A DNA stretch of 64,000 bases from Marinomonas alcarazii. Lineage in GTDB: Bacteria; Pseudomonadota; Gammaproteobacteria; Pseudomonadales; Marinomonadaceae. The stretch spans positions 124,001-188,000 of the forward strand of contig NZ_QKLW01000005.1 in NCBI RefSeq assembly GCF_003208215.1, read 5' to 3'. Below the pieces are notes generated by a model. It saw nothing but the letters and a program-made list of their open reading frames with translations, made no database searches and was not told where the DNA came from. Below, piece after piece: positions 54,350-63,788 of the stretch. The translations under genes and the position numbers were made by a program. The first letter of the stretch is position 1, and the number at the start of each line of letters is the position of its first letter.

Positions 54350-55564
54350 ATGGAAATAGCGATACCAAACTTGCGACATCTGCGCGTATTTCTTGCCGTG
54401 GCTGAACTCAAAAGCATTACACGTGCTTCTGAGCATATCTTTCTTTCTCAACCTGCCATCACTCAAGCCATTGCGAAACTTGAAGCCTTATTGGGCTCAC
54501 CTTTGTTTGAGAGACATTCAGATGGCATGTATCCCACAACGGCCGGCGAAGTTTGGCAAAAACGTGTTGGTCGTGCGATTGAGCACATCCAACGTGCGAC
54601 ACAAGAGATTGTCAAAGACAGTTCTCCAAAAGAGCGTGCCCCCAAGAACTTAATCGCTTTAATCAGCACGACCCAATTAAGAGCTTTAATTGCCGTAAGC
54701 GAAGCACAAAACTTTAGCATTGCTAGCCGGAATTTGGCCGTTTCTCAATCATCAGTCCATCGTGCAGCCAGAGACTTAGAAAGACTGCTGGGTGTGGTGT
54801 TATTTGAAAAAAACAGCCTTGGCACCAGCGCAACGAAAGCAGCGCAGACCTTATCCAAAGCGACCAAACTGGCCTTTAGTGAATTACGCCAAGGCATATA
54901 TGAGATCAACGCCTTACAAAGCAAAGATGTCAGCATGATAACGGTTGGAAGCATGCCTCTTGCACGTATGACCATTCTGCCTAAATCCATATTGCAATTT
55001 AACGAAAGCCACCCCGACGTAAACATCAATGTGACAGAAGGCCCGTACGCTGATTTGCTTCATCACTTACGTCAAGGCGACATAGATATTATATTGGGCG
55101 CCCTGCGTCATCCGGCGCCAGCTGATGATGTTGTACAAGAAGAATTATGGTCGCCGCCGTTGTCTGTGGTTGCACGTAACGGCCATCCCTTAATGGACAA
55201 AGACACTATCAGCGCACAAGATCTCGCCGAGTATGCTTGGGTCGTTCCCGCCAAAGGCACACCAACTCGACAAGCTTTTGAAGACATTTTCCACGATGCT
55301 GGTGTCGCTCTGCCCAAAAGACTGGTTGAGTCCAGCTCACAAATACTGATTCGTGAACTGCTGATCGAAAGTGACCGCCTAACGTTAATCTCTGCTCACC
55401 AAGTAGAGCGAGAAATTAATATTAAATTGCTCGATGTTATTAACTTTCCGCTGGAACACACTCGCCGTCCTATTGGTCTTTGTGTACGTAAAAGCTGGCT
55501 TCCAACCGTTACTCAGTCTCACTTTTTAAGCTTGCTGAGAGAGATTTCCGAACATTTTAGATAG
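54350..55564 (+). CDS. LysR-family regulator with two N-terminal helix-turn-helix domains
   Basis: 404 residues, about 100 longer than ordinary LysR proteins. The first DNA-binding domain is at 5-65 (IPNLRHLRVFLAVAELKSIT, FLSQPAITQAIAKLEALLGS). A second complete one is at about 103-165 (ISTTQLRALIAVSEAQNFSI, LAVSQSSVHRAARDLERLLG). One effector domain follows (about 185-400; VGSMPLARMTILPKSILQFN). AGGAGG lies just before the ATG. It precedes ligC in the same direction by 150 bases and most likely controls lig genes. A duplication of the HTH, not a sequencing artefact, since the two HTHs differ widely. Confidence 0.88.
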   Translation: MEIAIPNLRHLRVFLAVAELKSITRASEHIFLSQPAITQAIAKLEALLGSPLFERHSDGMYPTTAGEVWQKRVGRAIEHIQRATQEIVKDSSPKERAPKNLIALISTTQLRALIAVSEAQNFSIASRNLAVSQSSVHRAARDLERLLGVVLFEKNSLGTSATKAAQTLSKATKLAFSELRQGIYEINALQSKDVSMITVGSMPLARMTILPKSILQFNESHPDVNINVTEGPYADLLHHLRQGDIDIILGALRHPAPADDVVQEELWSPPLSVVARNGHPLMDKDTISAQDLAEYAWVVPAKGTPTRQAFEDIFHDAGVALPKRLVESSSQILIRELLIESDRLTLISAHQVEREINIKLLDVINFPLEHTRRPIGLCVRKSWLPTVTQSHFLSLLREISEHFR

Positions 55565-55714
55565 CGTAAAAAAAACGCTATTGCAAAAATTGAATAGCTA
55601 ATGCGGTTTATTGATTATCCCCATTGAGTAGCGAATGATAGATTTGTGAATAACATAAGGCTCGGGCAAGTTCACGCCCTAACAATAAACACTCGCACTT
55701 TTAGGAGTAGACTA

Positions 55715-56662
55715 ATGAGAATTTGTATCGCTGGCGCATCTGGCGCTTTCGGCATGAAACACATGGACGCCATTGCGGCGATCGAAGGTGCAGAAGTCGT
55801 TTCTGTTGTTGGCACAAAAATCGATGCGATTAAAGCCTTTGCGCAAGAACGCGGCGTACCTCACTACACCACAGACCTAGCCGAGAGTTTGGCTCGTGAC
55901 GACGTGGACGCTGTTATTCTAGCGACTCCAACACAAATGCACGCCGCACAAACGATTCAATGCCTTGAAGCAGGCAAACACGTAATGTCTGAAATTCCAA
56001 TGGCAGACAACATTGAAGACGCCCGCAAAGTAGTAGAAGTTCAGAAAAAAACGGGCTTAGTTGCTATGGCTGGCCACACACGCCGTTTCAACCCTTCTCA
56101 TCAATGGATCCATAATAAAATCATGGCGGGTGAGTTAAAGGTTCAACAAATGGATGTGCAAACTTACTTTTTCCGTCGCTCTAACAAAAATGCACTTGGT
56201 AAAGCCCGCTCTTGGACAGACCACCTACTATGGCACCATGCTTGCCACACAGTAGATTTGTTCCAATACCAAACTGGCGAAACCGCCAGTCAAGTACAAG
56301 CTCTTCAAGGCCCAATCCACCCTGAACTTGGCATTGCCATGGACATGAGTATTGGTATGAAAGTGCCTAACGGTGCGATTTGTACTTTATCCTTGTCATT
56401 CAACAACGACGGTCCATTCGGGACTTTCTTCCGTTATATCTGTGACAATGGCACTTATATCGCACGCTATGATGATCTGTTTGATGGCAGCGAAAACAAA
56501 ATTGACCTATCTGGTGTCGCCGTTTCAAATAATGGTATCGAGCTGCAAGACCGCGAGTTCATTTCTGCCATTCAAGAAGGCCGTGCACCCAATGCTTGCG
56601 TTACTCAAGCCATTGATGCAATGGAAACACTGCATCGTTTAGAAGAATGCCTAGAAGCCTAA
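55715..56662 (+). CDS. ligC: 4-carboxy-2-hydroxymuconate-6-semialdehyde dehydrogenase (LigC)
   Basis: 315 residues from ATG 55715, preceded by AGGAG; this is exactly the usual LigC length. Gfo/Idh/MocA fold: NAD motif CIAGASGAFGMKHMDAIA; AVILATPTQMHAAQTIQCLE; then AGHTRRFNPSHQWIHNKI, MDVQTYFFRRSNKNALGKAR, WTDHLLWHHACHTVDLF and FRYICDNGTYIARYDDL, all strongly LigC-like as in Sphingobium. It oxidises the ring-cleavage product of protocatechuate 4,5-dioxygenase to 2-pyrone-4,6-dicarboxylate. The LigB-type gene at the right window edge would make its substrate. Confidence 0.9.
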   Translation: MRICIAGASGAFGMKHMDAIAAIEGAEVVSVVGTKIDAIKAFAQERGVPHYTTDLAESLARDDVDAVILATPTQMHAAQTIQCLEAGKHVMSEIPMADNIEDARKVVEVQKKTGLVAMAGHTRRFNPSHQWIHNKIMAGELKVQQMDVQTYFFRRSNKNALGKARSWTDHLLWHHACHTVDLFQYQTGETASQVQALQGPIHPELGIAMDMSIGMKVPNGAICTLSLSFNNDGPFGTFFRYICDNGTYIARYDDLFDGSENKIDLSGVAVSNNGIELQDREFISAIQEGRAPNACVTQAIDAMETLHRLEECLEA

Positions 56663-56699
56663 GTCGCAATACTTTAAAGTGATTCAACAACACTCAAAT

Positions 56700-56726
56700 G
56701 GGGAGCCTCGGCTCCCTGTTTTATTA
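56700..56726 (+). terminator. Hairpin between ligC and the aldo/keto reductase gene
   Basis: GGGAGC-CTCG-GCTCCC (56701-56716) followed by TGTTTTATT. A compact intrinsic terminator, or a partial one that reduces expression of the next gene. Confidence 0.75.
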
Positions 56727-56737
56727 AGGATATTGTT

Positions 56738-57718
56738 ATGTCAAAACACCCATATTTAGCCAATCCAAACATCGGCCTAGGCTGCATGAATTTATCCCAT
56801 GCGTACGGCTCACCTGTTGAAGAAGAACAAGCCATTAAAGCCCTTCATCAAGCCTTTGAAATGGGTTATCGCCATTTTGATACCGCCACTTTATATGGCG
56901 GTGGTAAAAACGAACTTTTGGTCGGCAAAGCGCTGAAAGATCGCCGTGATGAGTTTTTCCTTGCCAGCAAATGCGGCATGGCGATGGTCGACGGCAAAAA
57001 AGAGATTAACGGCCGACCAGAAAACATTCGCAAACAGTGTGAAGACAGCCTAAAGCGCCTGCAAACCGACCACATTGATTTGTATTATTTACATCGCCGC
57101 GACTTCAATGTGCCTATCGAAGAAAGTGCAGGTGCTCTGGGTGAGTTAGTGAAAGAAGGCAAAATAGGCGCTGTCGGTTTATCCGAAGTGTCCGCTGAAA
57201 CACTAACTCGCGCTCATAACGAATTCCCGATTACCGCGATTCAATCTGAATATTCTTTATGGACCCGCAACCCAGAAATTGCTGTGTTAGAAGCCTGTAA
57301 GAAACTAGGCATTACGTTTGTTGCTTTCAGTCCAGTTGCACGCGGCTTCTTAACAGGCACATTAAAAGACGTTGCCGATTTAGAAGCCAAAGATATTCGT
57401 AACAACATGCCGCGTTTTAACGCCGAGAATTATCCGCATAACCTTGCCTTGCTAAATGATTATTTTGCTTTAGCAAAAGACATTGGCTGCACACCAGCGC
57501 AATTGGCTTTAGCTTGGCTAACAGCAAAGGACGATAATATTGTCCCTATTCCAGGCACTCGTTCGGTTAATCACATGAGAGACAATTTTGAAGCGGCGCA
57601 ATTAAAGCTGGATGCCAAACAAGTCAGCTTGCTAGACGAAATGATTAATCAAAATAACGTCCACGGCACCCGCTATACAGCCGCACAACAAGCGGAAATC
57701 GATACGGAAGAGTTCTAA
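56738..57718 (+). CDS. Aldo/keto reductase
   Basis: 326 residues, TIM-barrel AKR. GYRHFDTATLYGGGKNELLV has the catalytic Asp and Tyr; FFLASKCGM the Lys; IDLYYLHRRDFNVPIEES the His. NADPH-binding features IPGTRSVNHMRDNFEAAQL lie near the C-terminus. AAGGATATT precedes the ATG. It is 75 bases after ligC in the same direction, but a hairpin lies between them. Substrate unknown; a role in the reduction of an aromatic-route aldehyde or keto acid is only inferred from its place. Confidence 0.9.
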   Translation: MSKHPYLANPNIGLGCMNLSHAYGSPVEEEQAIKALHQAFEMGYRHFDTATLYGGGKNELLVGKALKDRRDEFFLASKCGMAMVDGKKEINGRPENIRKQCEDSLKRLQTDHIDLYYLHRRDFNVPIEESAGALGELVKEGKIGAVGLSEVSAETLTRAHNEFPITAIQSEYSLWTRNPEIAVLEACKKLGITFVAFSPVARGFLTGTLKDVADLEAKDIRNNMPRFNAENYPHNLALLNDYFALAKDIGCTPAQLALAWLTAKDDNIVPIPGTRSVNHMRDNFEAAQLKLDAKQVSLLDEMINQNNVHGTRYTAAQQAEIDTEEF

Positions 57719-57739
57719 ACACGCCTTAAGACTTTTATC

Positions 57740-57797
57740 AAAAAAAGAATCCCTCTTTGCAGTCACCCAACAAGGGAAGACAAAGCAAAGGGGGATT
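57740..57797 (-). terminator. Terminator of the pycA-pycB transcript
   Basis: AATCCCTCTTTGC (57748-57760) pairs with GCAAAGGGGGATT (57785-57797), one mismatch. On the minus strand it is followed by CTTTTTTT. Confidence 0.75.
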
Positions 57798-57826
57798 TTC
57801 ACATCTAAAGACGAACAGCGCCTAAA

Positions 57827-59635
57827 CTAGCCGATCTCAATCAATAGCTCACCCGGTGTGACTCGATCACCTTTCTTAACAAAAACCCCTTTTACCGTAC
57901 CTGCCACATTGGCGTGAACTTCGGTTTCCATCTTCATCGCCTCTGTAACAAGCACAGCTTGACCCGCTTTAACGGTTTCGCCTTCTTTTACTAAGACATC
58001 GATGATATTGCCCGGCATAGCAGCACTGACGTGGCCTGGCTCTGTCGCACGAGAACGACCCGCACCACCTTCCGCAACGTATTCATTCAGCGATTCAAAC
58101 ACCACTTCTTCTGGCATACCGTCCAAAGACAAATACAACTTACGCTTACCAACACCAAAATCACCCACGCCGGTAATTTCCACGTTGTAGACTTCACCAT
58201 GCACATCAATCTTGAACTCAGTAGCCAAGCCTCCTGCGGCTGCACCTTGACCCGATTGTTCTGGCGGCAGCAAAACTTCTGGAACCAAGGTCCCGTCAGC
58301 ACGTTGCTGTAAAAATTCACGGCCTAGTTCAGGGAACATAGCAAAGGTCAGTACATCTTCTTCAGATTTCGCTAACTCACCGATTTCATTGCGCAACTTA
58401 TACAGCTCCGGCGACAAGGAATCCGCTGGGCGAGCGTCGTTAACCGCTTCATTGCCTACAGCTTTTTTCTGCACTTCTGGGTTCACCGCTGCTGGAGGCT
58501 GACCGTAACCACCCAATAAATAGCGTTTTACTTCGTTGGTGATGGTTTTATAACGCTGACCAGCTAACACATTATAAACCGCCTGCGTTCCCACAATTTG
58601 CGACGTTGGTGTCACCAAAGGTGGATAGCCTAAGTCAGCACGAACACGAGGAATCTCGGCAAACACATCACGAATTTTGTCTAACGCATTTTGCTCTTTT
58701 AACTGATTCGCCAAGTTGGACATCATACCACCCGGCACTTGATTGATCTGCACAGACACATCTTCGCGAGTAAACTCACTTTCAAATTGATGATACTTTT
58801 TACGAACATCACGAAAGTAGTCAGCAATCTCTGACAACAGAGCCAAATCCAATCCAGTGTCGTAGTCCGTATCTTTTAACGCCGCTACTTGAGTCTCCGT
58901 CGCTGGATGACTGGTGCCGCTGGCAAAGGATGAAATCGCGGTATCAATACGATCTGCACCCGCTTCAATGGCTTTAAGCTGACACAAAGGCGCCAAACCT
59001 GAGGTTGAATGGCTGTGCACTACTAAAGGCAAATCCACCGCTTCTTTGATGGCTTTGACCAGATCATAGGTCGCATAAGGCGTTAACAACCCCGCCATGT
59101 CTTTAATGGCAATAGAATCGGCCCCCATGGCCTGCATGGCTTTGGCTTGCTCGACAAACAAAGCGAGCGTATGCACTGGGCTGGTCGTATAACAAATGGT
59201 GCCTTGGGCATGTTTGCCGGCTTTTTTCACCGCTTTCATCGCGGTTTCGATATTACGCAGATCGTTTAATGCATCGAACACACGGAACACATCGATGCCG
59301 TTATCCGCTGCCTTTTGTACAAATGCTTCGACAACATCATCCGCATAATGACGATAGCCCAGTAGGTTTTGACCACGCAATAACATTTGTAAACGGGTAT
59401 TTGGCAAAGCCGCACGCAACTGGCGCAAACGCTCCCAAGGATCTTCTTTCAAAAAACGAACGCAAGCATCAAAGGTCGCGCCGCCCCATACTTCTAAAGA
59501 CCAAAAGCCTACTTGATCGAGTTTCTCACAAATCGGCAACATGTCTTCCGTACGCATACGTGTAGCGATAAGGGATTGGTGAGCATCACGCAAGGTTACA
59601 TCTGTCACTTCTATTTTTTGTTTCACTTGACTCAT
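57827..59635 (-). CDS. pycB: Pyruvate carboxylase subunit B / oxaloacetate decarboxylase alpha-like
   Basis: 602 residues from the ATG at 59635, preceded by AGGAGG; upstream in-frame starts overlap pycA and are rejected. The carboxyltransferase barrel (about 5-300) starts VTDVTLRDAHQSLIATRMRT and has WGGATFDACVRFL. The last 75 residues are a biotin carrier domain with the biotinylated Lys in VTEAMKMETEVHANV. With pycA it forms the two-subunit pyruvate carboxylase of Pseudomonas, which makes oxaloacetate. The alternative, a Na+-pumping oxaloacetate decarboxylase alpha subunit, is unlikely since no beta or gamma subunit is here. Confidence 0.92.
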   Translation of the reverse strand: MSQVKQKIEVTDVTLRDAHQSLIATRMRTEDMLPICEKLDQVGFWSLEVWGGATFDACVRFLKEDPWERLRQLRAALPNTRLQMLLRGQNLLGYRHYADDVVEAFVQKAADNGIDVFRVFDALNDLRNIETAMKAVKKAGKHAQGTICYTTSPVHTLALFVEQAKAMQAMGADSIAIKDMAGLLTPYATYDLVKAIKEAVDLPLVVHSHSTSGLAPLCQLKAIEAGADRIDTAISSFASGTSHPATETQVAALKDTDYDTGLDLALLSEIADYFRDVRKKYHQFESEFTREDVSVQINQVPGGMMSNLANQLKEQNALDKIRDVFAEIPRVRADLGYPPLVTPTSQIVGTQAVYNVLAGQRYKTITNEVKRYLLGGYGQPPAAVNPEVQKKAVGNEAVNDARPADSLSPELYKLRNEIGELAKSEEDVLTFAMFPELGREFLQQRADGTLVPEVLLPPEQSGQGAAAGGLATEFKIDVHGEVYNVEITGVGDFGVGKRKLYLSLDGMPEEVVFESLNEYVAEGGAGRSRATEPGHVSAAMPGNIIDVLVKEGETVKAGQAVLVTEAMKMETEVHANVAGTVKGVFVKKGDRVTPGELLIEIG

Positions 59636-59651
59636 TTTTTCCTCCTGCGGA

Positions 59652-61067
59652 TTATCGACCAACATGCGCTGCAATAGCGGCTGCCAACACCAAAGCGATG
59701 TCACTTGGATGGCGTCTAACGGAATAATTTAATAGCTCGGGATGCGCCGGAACGAACCCTGTGTTGAACTCCCCTTTAATAAAGTCTGGATGCTTAAGGA
59801 TTTGCTGATAATAATTAGCGGTTGTTTTAATACCATGCAAACGCATGTCATCAATGGCACGACGACCACGTGCTACCATCTCATCCCAGGTCAGCGCCCA
59901 CACCACCAGTTTTAAACACATGGAGTCAAAGTAAGGTGGAATCTCGTAACCTGTATAAATCGCCGTATCAACACGAACCCCCGGACCACCCGGTGCGTAG
60001 TAGTGAGTAATACGCCCAAAGCTAGGTAAGAAATCGTTCTTCGGGTCTTCCGCATTAATACGGAACTGCATCGCATAACCGCGATAACTTATGTCTTCTT
60101 GGCGGAAGCTAAGGGGCAAGCCTGCAGCAATACGAAGCTGCTCACGCACAATATCGACACCCGTGATTTGCTCGGTAATCGTGTGTTCGACCTGTACTCG
60201 CGTATTCATTTCCATGAAATACACTTCGTTGCCAGACAACAAAAATTCAACAGTGCCTGCGTTAACGTAATCCACTGCTTTGGCAGCTCTAACCGCAAGA
60301 TCACAAATATACTGGCGTTGCTCTGGAGTAAGTTGTGGGCTTGGCGCAATTTCGATCAACTTTTGATTACGGCGCTGAATCGAACAATCACGCTCATATA
60401 AATGAATTGCATTGCCTTGAGTGTCAGCCAATATCTGCACTTCAATATGGCAAGGATCAACAATGCATTTTTCTAAAAACACCTCAGCTGAACCAAATGC
60501 TTTGGTCGCTTCAGAAATAACACGAGGATATTGAGAGGCTAACTCTTCCGGCGTATCGCAGCGACGAATACCTCGACCACCACCACCTGAAGTAGCCTTA
60601 ATCATCACCGGATAACCTACTTTCCCAGCTAAGGCTAATGCTTCATCTAAGTTTGCTAGGTTTCCTTCTGAGCCTGGTGTCACCGGAATACCAGCAGCAC
60701 GCATACTATCGCGAGCTTGAGTTTTATCCCCCATTTTATGAATAACGGAAGAATGAGGTCCAATAAATGCGACACCTTTTTGCTCACACAACTCGGCAAA
60801 ATGCGCATTTTCAGACAAAAAACCATAACCTGGGTGAATCGCATCACAACCCGTTTCTATGGCTAGGTTCACTAGACGCAAAGGGTCTAAATAACCGGCA
60901 AGTGGATCATCGCCTAACGAGTAAGACTCGTCTGCTCGCTTAACATGCAACGCATATCGATCCGGTTCCGTAAATATCGCGACAGAGCGAATCCCAGCCT
61001 CTGAGCAAGCGCGAATGATACGAACCGCAATTTCACCTCGGTTAGCGATCAACACTTTTTTTAACAT
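59652..61067 (-). CDS. pycA: Pyruvate carboxylase subunit A (biotin carboxylase)
   Basis: 471 residues. LKKVLIANRGEIAVRIIRAC starts it; IKATSGGGGRGIR is the ATP loop; YFMEMNTRVQVEHTITEQIT holds the carboxylase active site. The length equals the usual biotin carboxylase plus a short C-terminal stretch. It carboxylates biotin of PycB. It lies 16 bases upstream of pycB and is divergent from a LysR gene, the same order as pycB-pycA-pycR in Pseudomonas aeruginosa. The similarity to AccC is high, but operon context decides. Confidence 0.93.
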   Translation of the reverse strand: MLKKVLIANRGEIAVRIIRACSEAGIRSVAIFTEPDRYALHVKRADESYSLGDDPLAGYLDPLRLVNLAIETGCDAIHPGYGFLSENAHFAELCEQKGVAFIGPHSSVIHKMGDKTQARDSMRAAGIPVTPGSEGNLANLDEALALAGKVGYPVMIKATSGGGGRGIRRCDTPEELASQYPRVISEATKAFGSAEVFLEKCIVDPCHIEVQILADTQGNAIHLYERDCSIQRRNQKLIEIAPSPQLTPEQRQYICDLAVRAAKAVDYVNAGTVEFLLSGNEVYFMEMNTRVQVEHTITEQITGVDIVREQLRIAAGLPLSFRQEDISYRGYAMQFRINAEDPKNDFLPSFGRITHYYAPGGPGVRVDTAIYTGYEIPPYFDSMCLKLVVWALTWDEMVARGRRAIDDMRLHGIKTTANYYQQILKHPDFIKGEFNTGFVPAHPELLNYSVRRHPSDIALVLAAAIAAHVGR

Positions 61068-61239
61068 GAGTCACTCCTTTCTTGTTTTAAGAGATCACTG
61101 CACAACGTAGCGAGAACATTTTTTGTACAAATATCTCTGAATATTCAGACTACTCAAAGAACAACCAAAGTAAAAATTGATATTGCAGCGTTTATGTATA
61201 AGCTATTCGTGATAGATAAATTAAAAAGAGATAAAAGCG

Positions 61240-62190
61240 ATGCCTCAAAGCGTACAAAGTTTAGTCAATCGACTTACTTTTAGACAATTACAGGTGTTTA
61301 AAAGTGTCTATGAATTGAATAGTTACAGTCGAGCAGGAGATATGCTGGGGCTTAGCCAACCGGCTGTGAGCAATCAAATACGACAGCTTGAAAATGCATT
61401 AGAACAACCGCTGTTTGAATACGTTGGTCGCCAACTTTATAGCACTGCGACGGCCAACCGCTTGGCGCAATGTATTGATACCATGTTTGATGAAATACAG
61501 CGATTTCAGAACGACGTATCGGCAGAGACAGGATTAGTCGCAGGTGAATTAACTTTAGTTGCCGTTAGCACAGCGCAATACGTCGTACCTTACTTGCTGC
61601 GGGCCTACTCCAACCTTCATCCCAAGGTTACAATTAATGTAAAAGTAATGAACCGCGCCGCCGCCATTGAACGGTTCAACGAAAATCATGACGAATTGAT
61701 TATCATGGGGATGGTTCCCAATGATAAGCCAATGGTTAGTATTCCATTTCTGAACAATGAATTGGTCGCAGTAGCCCCCAAAGATCACCCAATATTAACC
61801 CTGCCAGACATAACGCTTGGCACCTTCCTTGAACAAAATCTATTACTCAGAGAAGCAGGCTCTGGCAGTCGATTAGCACTCGAACTGCATTGTCAAAAGC
61901 AGAGAGTCCGCCTGCAAGCAGAAATGGAAATTGGCTCTAACGACGCGATCAAACATGCCGTCATTGCAGGGCTTGGTGTTGCAGTACTTCCAAAGCTAGG
62001 CGTTCTCTCTGAACTGACACTTGGAAGCTTAATTGAAGTACCAGTCAAAGACTTTCCCCTGCGTCGATCTTGGTGTTTGATCTACCCTCAAAGTCGACAC
62101 CCAACTCCAACCATGCGCTCTTTTATTGAATATATTCAACAAAATATCGGACAGTTTGAAACCATGTTCTCTCGAATGAAAGGTAAATAG
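61240..62190 (+). CDS. pycR: LysR-type regulator of the pyruvate carboxylase genes
   Basis: 316 residues. RLTFRQLQVFKSVYELNSYS and LGLSQPAVSNQIRQLENAL form the helix-turn-helix (about 12-70). The effector domain is CbbR-like (LTLVAVSTAQYVVPYLLRAY, LLLREAGSGSRLALELHCQK, IGSNDAIKHAVIAGLGVAV). It is divergent from pycA with 172 bases between them, as PycR in Pseudomonas. The gene symbol rests on this context and on general similarity. Confidence 0.85.
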   Translation: MPQSVQSLVNRLTFRQLQVFKSVYELNSYSRAGDMLGLSQPAVSNQIRQLENALEQPLFEYVGRQLYSTATANRLAQCIDTMFDEIQRFQNDVSAETGLVAGELTLVAVSTAQYVVPYLLRAYSNLHPKVTINVKVMNRAAAIERFNENHDELIIMGMVPNDKPMVSIPFLNNELVAVAPKDHPILTLPDITLGTFLEQNLLLREAGSGSRLALELHCQKQRVRLQAEMEIGSNDAIKHAVIAGLGVAVLPKLGVLSELTLGSLIEVPVKDFPLRRSWCLIYPQSRHPTPTMRSFIEYIQQNIGQFETMFSRMKGK

Positions 62191-62322
62191 AATTAATTCG
62201 AGCTCTTCTGAACAAAAAGTTGATGAATTTACTTTATTCGTATCGCACGTATACAACACGTCACAAGGATTTAACAAATAAACAACATTAAAAGCAGTAA
62301 AAATCGTTTAAAGTTTGCTCGA

Positions 62323-62346
62323 TCTTGTAGGGAAAAACCTACAAGA
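62323..62346. promoter_or_regulatory. Hairpin in the leader region of the PAS chemoreceptor gene
   Basis: CTTGTAGG (62324-62331) and CCTACAAG (62338-62345) are perfect inverted arms, 41 bases before the start codon. TAAAGTTT, the -35 motif of flagellar sigma-28 promoters, lies just upstream (62309-62316), but no matching -10 is seen. Could be an operator or leader hairpin. Confidence 0.35.
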
Positions 62347-62386
62347 CATATGTCAACACCATGACAACTATGATTGAGGAAGCGCT

Positions 62387-63712
62387 ATGTTTTTTAACAC
62401 TAAAGATAAAGTAATCGCTAAAAATAAAGCGATTGAACAGGCAGCCTCTCAGAATGAAGACAAAGCCTTCATAAAAGCCATGGAAAAATTTTGCGCAACA
62501 ATTAGCTTTTCTCCTGATGGCACGATATTCGATGCGAACTCATTATTTTTGAATACTGTAGGGTATTCCCTAGAAGAAATTAAAGGGCAAAAACATGCAC
62601 TATTTTGTCCTAGCCAAGTGACTTCCAGCCCAGACTACAAACATTTCTGGTCAGATTTAGCTGCAGGCAAAAGCAAACAAGGAACCGTCTTACGCAGACA
62701 CAAAGATGGCTCAGACATTTGGCTTGAAGCAACTTATTTTCCCGTTGAAGTCGATGGCGTGGTGACCAAAGTGGTCAAAATTGCCACGGATGTGACCCAA
62801 CATAAAATAGTTTCAGATAGTCAAACCGCTATTTATAACGCCATAGACCGATCTTCAGCCACCATAGAATTTTTACCCGATGGCACCGTTATTACAGCCA
62901 ATGATAATTTCATTAATGCCATGGGCTACAGATCCGTCAGCGAAATTGAGGGCAAGCACCATAAACAATTTTGCTCTCCCGAGTTTTATCAAGAAAACCC
63001 ACACTTTTGGGCTGAACTTGCCAGTGGCGAATTCAAAACCGGGCAATTTAAACGCATCGACAAACAGGGCAATATTGTCTGGCTAGAAGCCAGCTACAAT
63101 CCGATTTTTGACCAATTTGGCAAAGTGTTTAAGGTACTAAAAGTTGCCTCCGATATTACGGAGCGCGTTAACATGCAACTAGCAATACAAAATGCGGCTG
63201 AAGTTGCTCACGCAACATCAGTAGAAACAGCGCAAGTATCGGAAAACGGGGCAGACATTTTACGCCGCACCGTCGAAACATCTGACAAGATTGTCGCTGA
63301 TGTTGAAGTTTCTACAGAGCTGATTGAGCAATTAAATCATCAGTCTGAAAGTATAGCCAAGATAGTAACAACCATTGGCTCTATTGCCGATCAAACCAAC
63401 TTGCTGGCGTTAAACGCCGCCATTGAAGCAGCTCGCGCAGGTGAAAATGGTCGTGGCTTTGCTGTAGTGGCCGACGAGGTTCGAACACTCGCTGCAAGAA
63501 CAAGCAAGTCAACAATCGAAATTGATGACATGGTAAAACAGAACAGCAACTTAACTCGTCAAGCCAAAGAAAGTATGAGCAAAGTGAGCGAACGCTCCGC
63601 AGAAAATGCCCAATTAATAGACGAAGCATCCGGCATCATTGATGAAATACTAAAAGGAGCAATACACGTCTCCAATACCGTCAACAAATTACTGGATATT
63701 GAGAAGAGCTAA
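62387..63712 (+). CDS. Soluble PAS-PAS chemoreceptor (BdlA-like)
   Basis: 441 residues without membrane helices. Two PAS domains with PAC motifs (about 35-140 and 155-265; each with [20 protein letters not shown] and [24 protein letters not shown] cores) precede a short MCP signalling domain. The hairpin tip is [20 protein letters not shown] then [17 protein letters not shown]. This is the layout of Pseudomonas BdlA, which senses intracellular cues and promotes biofilm dispersal. A cytosolic energy or redox sensor is another option; heme or FAD binding cannot be read from sequence. Ends at a strong terminator. Confidence 0.9.
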   Translation: MFFNTKDKVIAKNKAIEQAASQNEDKAFIKAMEKFCATISFSPDGTIFDANSLFLNTVGYSLEEIKGQKHALFCPSQVTSSPDYKHFWSDLAAGKSKQGTVLRRHKDGSDIWLEATYFPVEVDGVVTKVVKIATDVTQHKIVSDSQTAIYNAIDRSSATIEFLPDGTVITANDNFINAMGYRSVSEIEGKHHKQFCSPEFYQENPHFWAELASGEFKTGQFKRIDKQGNIVWLEASYNPIFDQFGKVFKVLKVASDITERVNMQLAIQNAAEVAHATSVETAQVSENGADILRRTVETSDKIVADVEVSTELIEQLNHQSESIAKIVTTIGSIADQTNLLALNAAIEAARAGENGRGFAVVADEVRTLAARTSKSTIEIDDMVKQNSNLTRQAKESMSKVSERSAENAQLIDEASGIIDEILKGAIHVSNTVNKLLDIEKS

Positions 63713-63713
63713 A

Positions 63714-63753
63714 AAAAAATCCGCTATCTACGACAATAGATAGCGGATTTTTT
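63714..63753. terminator. Bidirectional terminator after the BdlA-like gene
   Basis: CCGCTATCTA (63721-63730) pairs with TAGATAGCGG (63737-63746), A-run before and TTTTTT after. It serves the receptor gene and the converging dioxygenase gene. Confidence 0.9.
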
Positions 63754-63788
63754 ATGTTTGCCATCAAACCTACTAACAAGAAGATGTC

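Noticed and set aside
57827..59704. Sodium-pumping oxaloacetate decarboxylase alpha subunit
   Set aside because: No beta or gamma subunit genes nearby, and the order pycA, pycB with divergent LysR fits pyruvate carboxylase.
62309..62331. Flagellar sigma-28 promoter before the BdlA-like gene
   Set aside because: TAAAGTTT matches the -35 element, but the -10 position shows TAGGGAAA rather than GCCGATAA.
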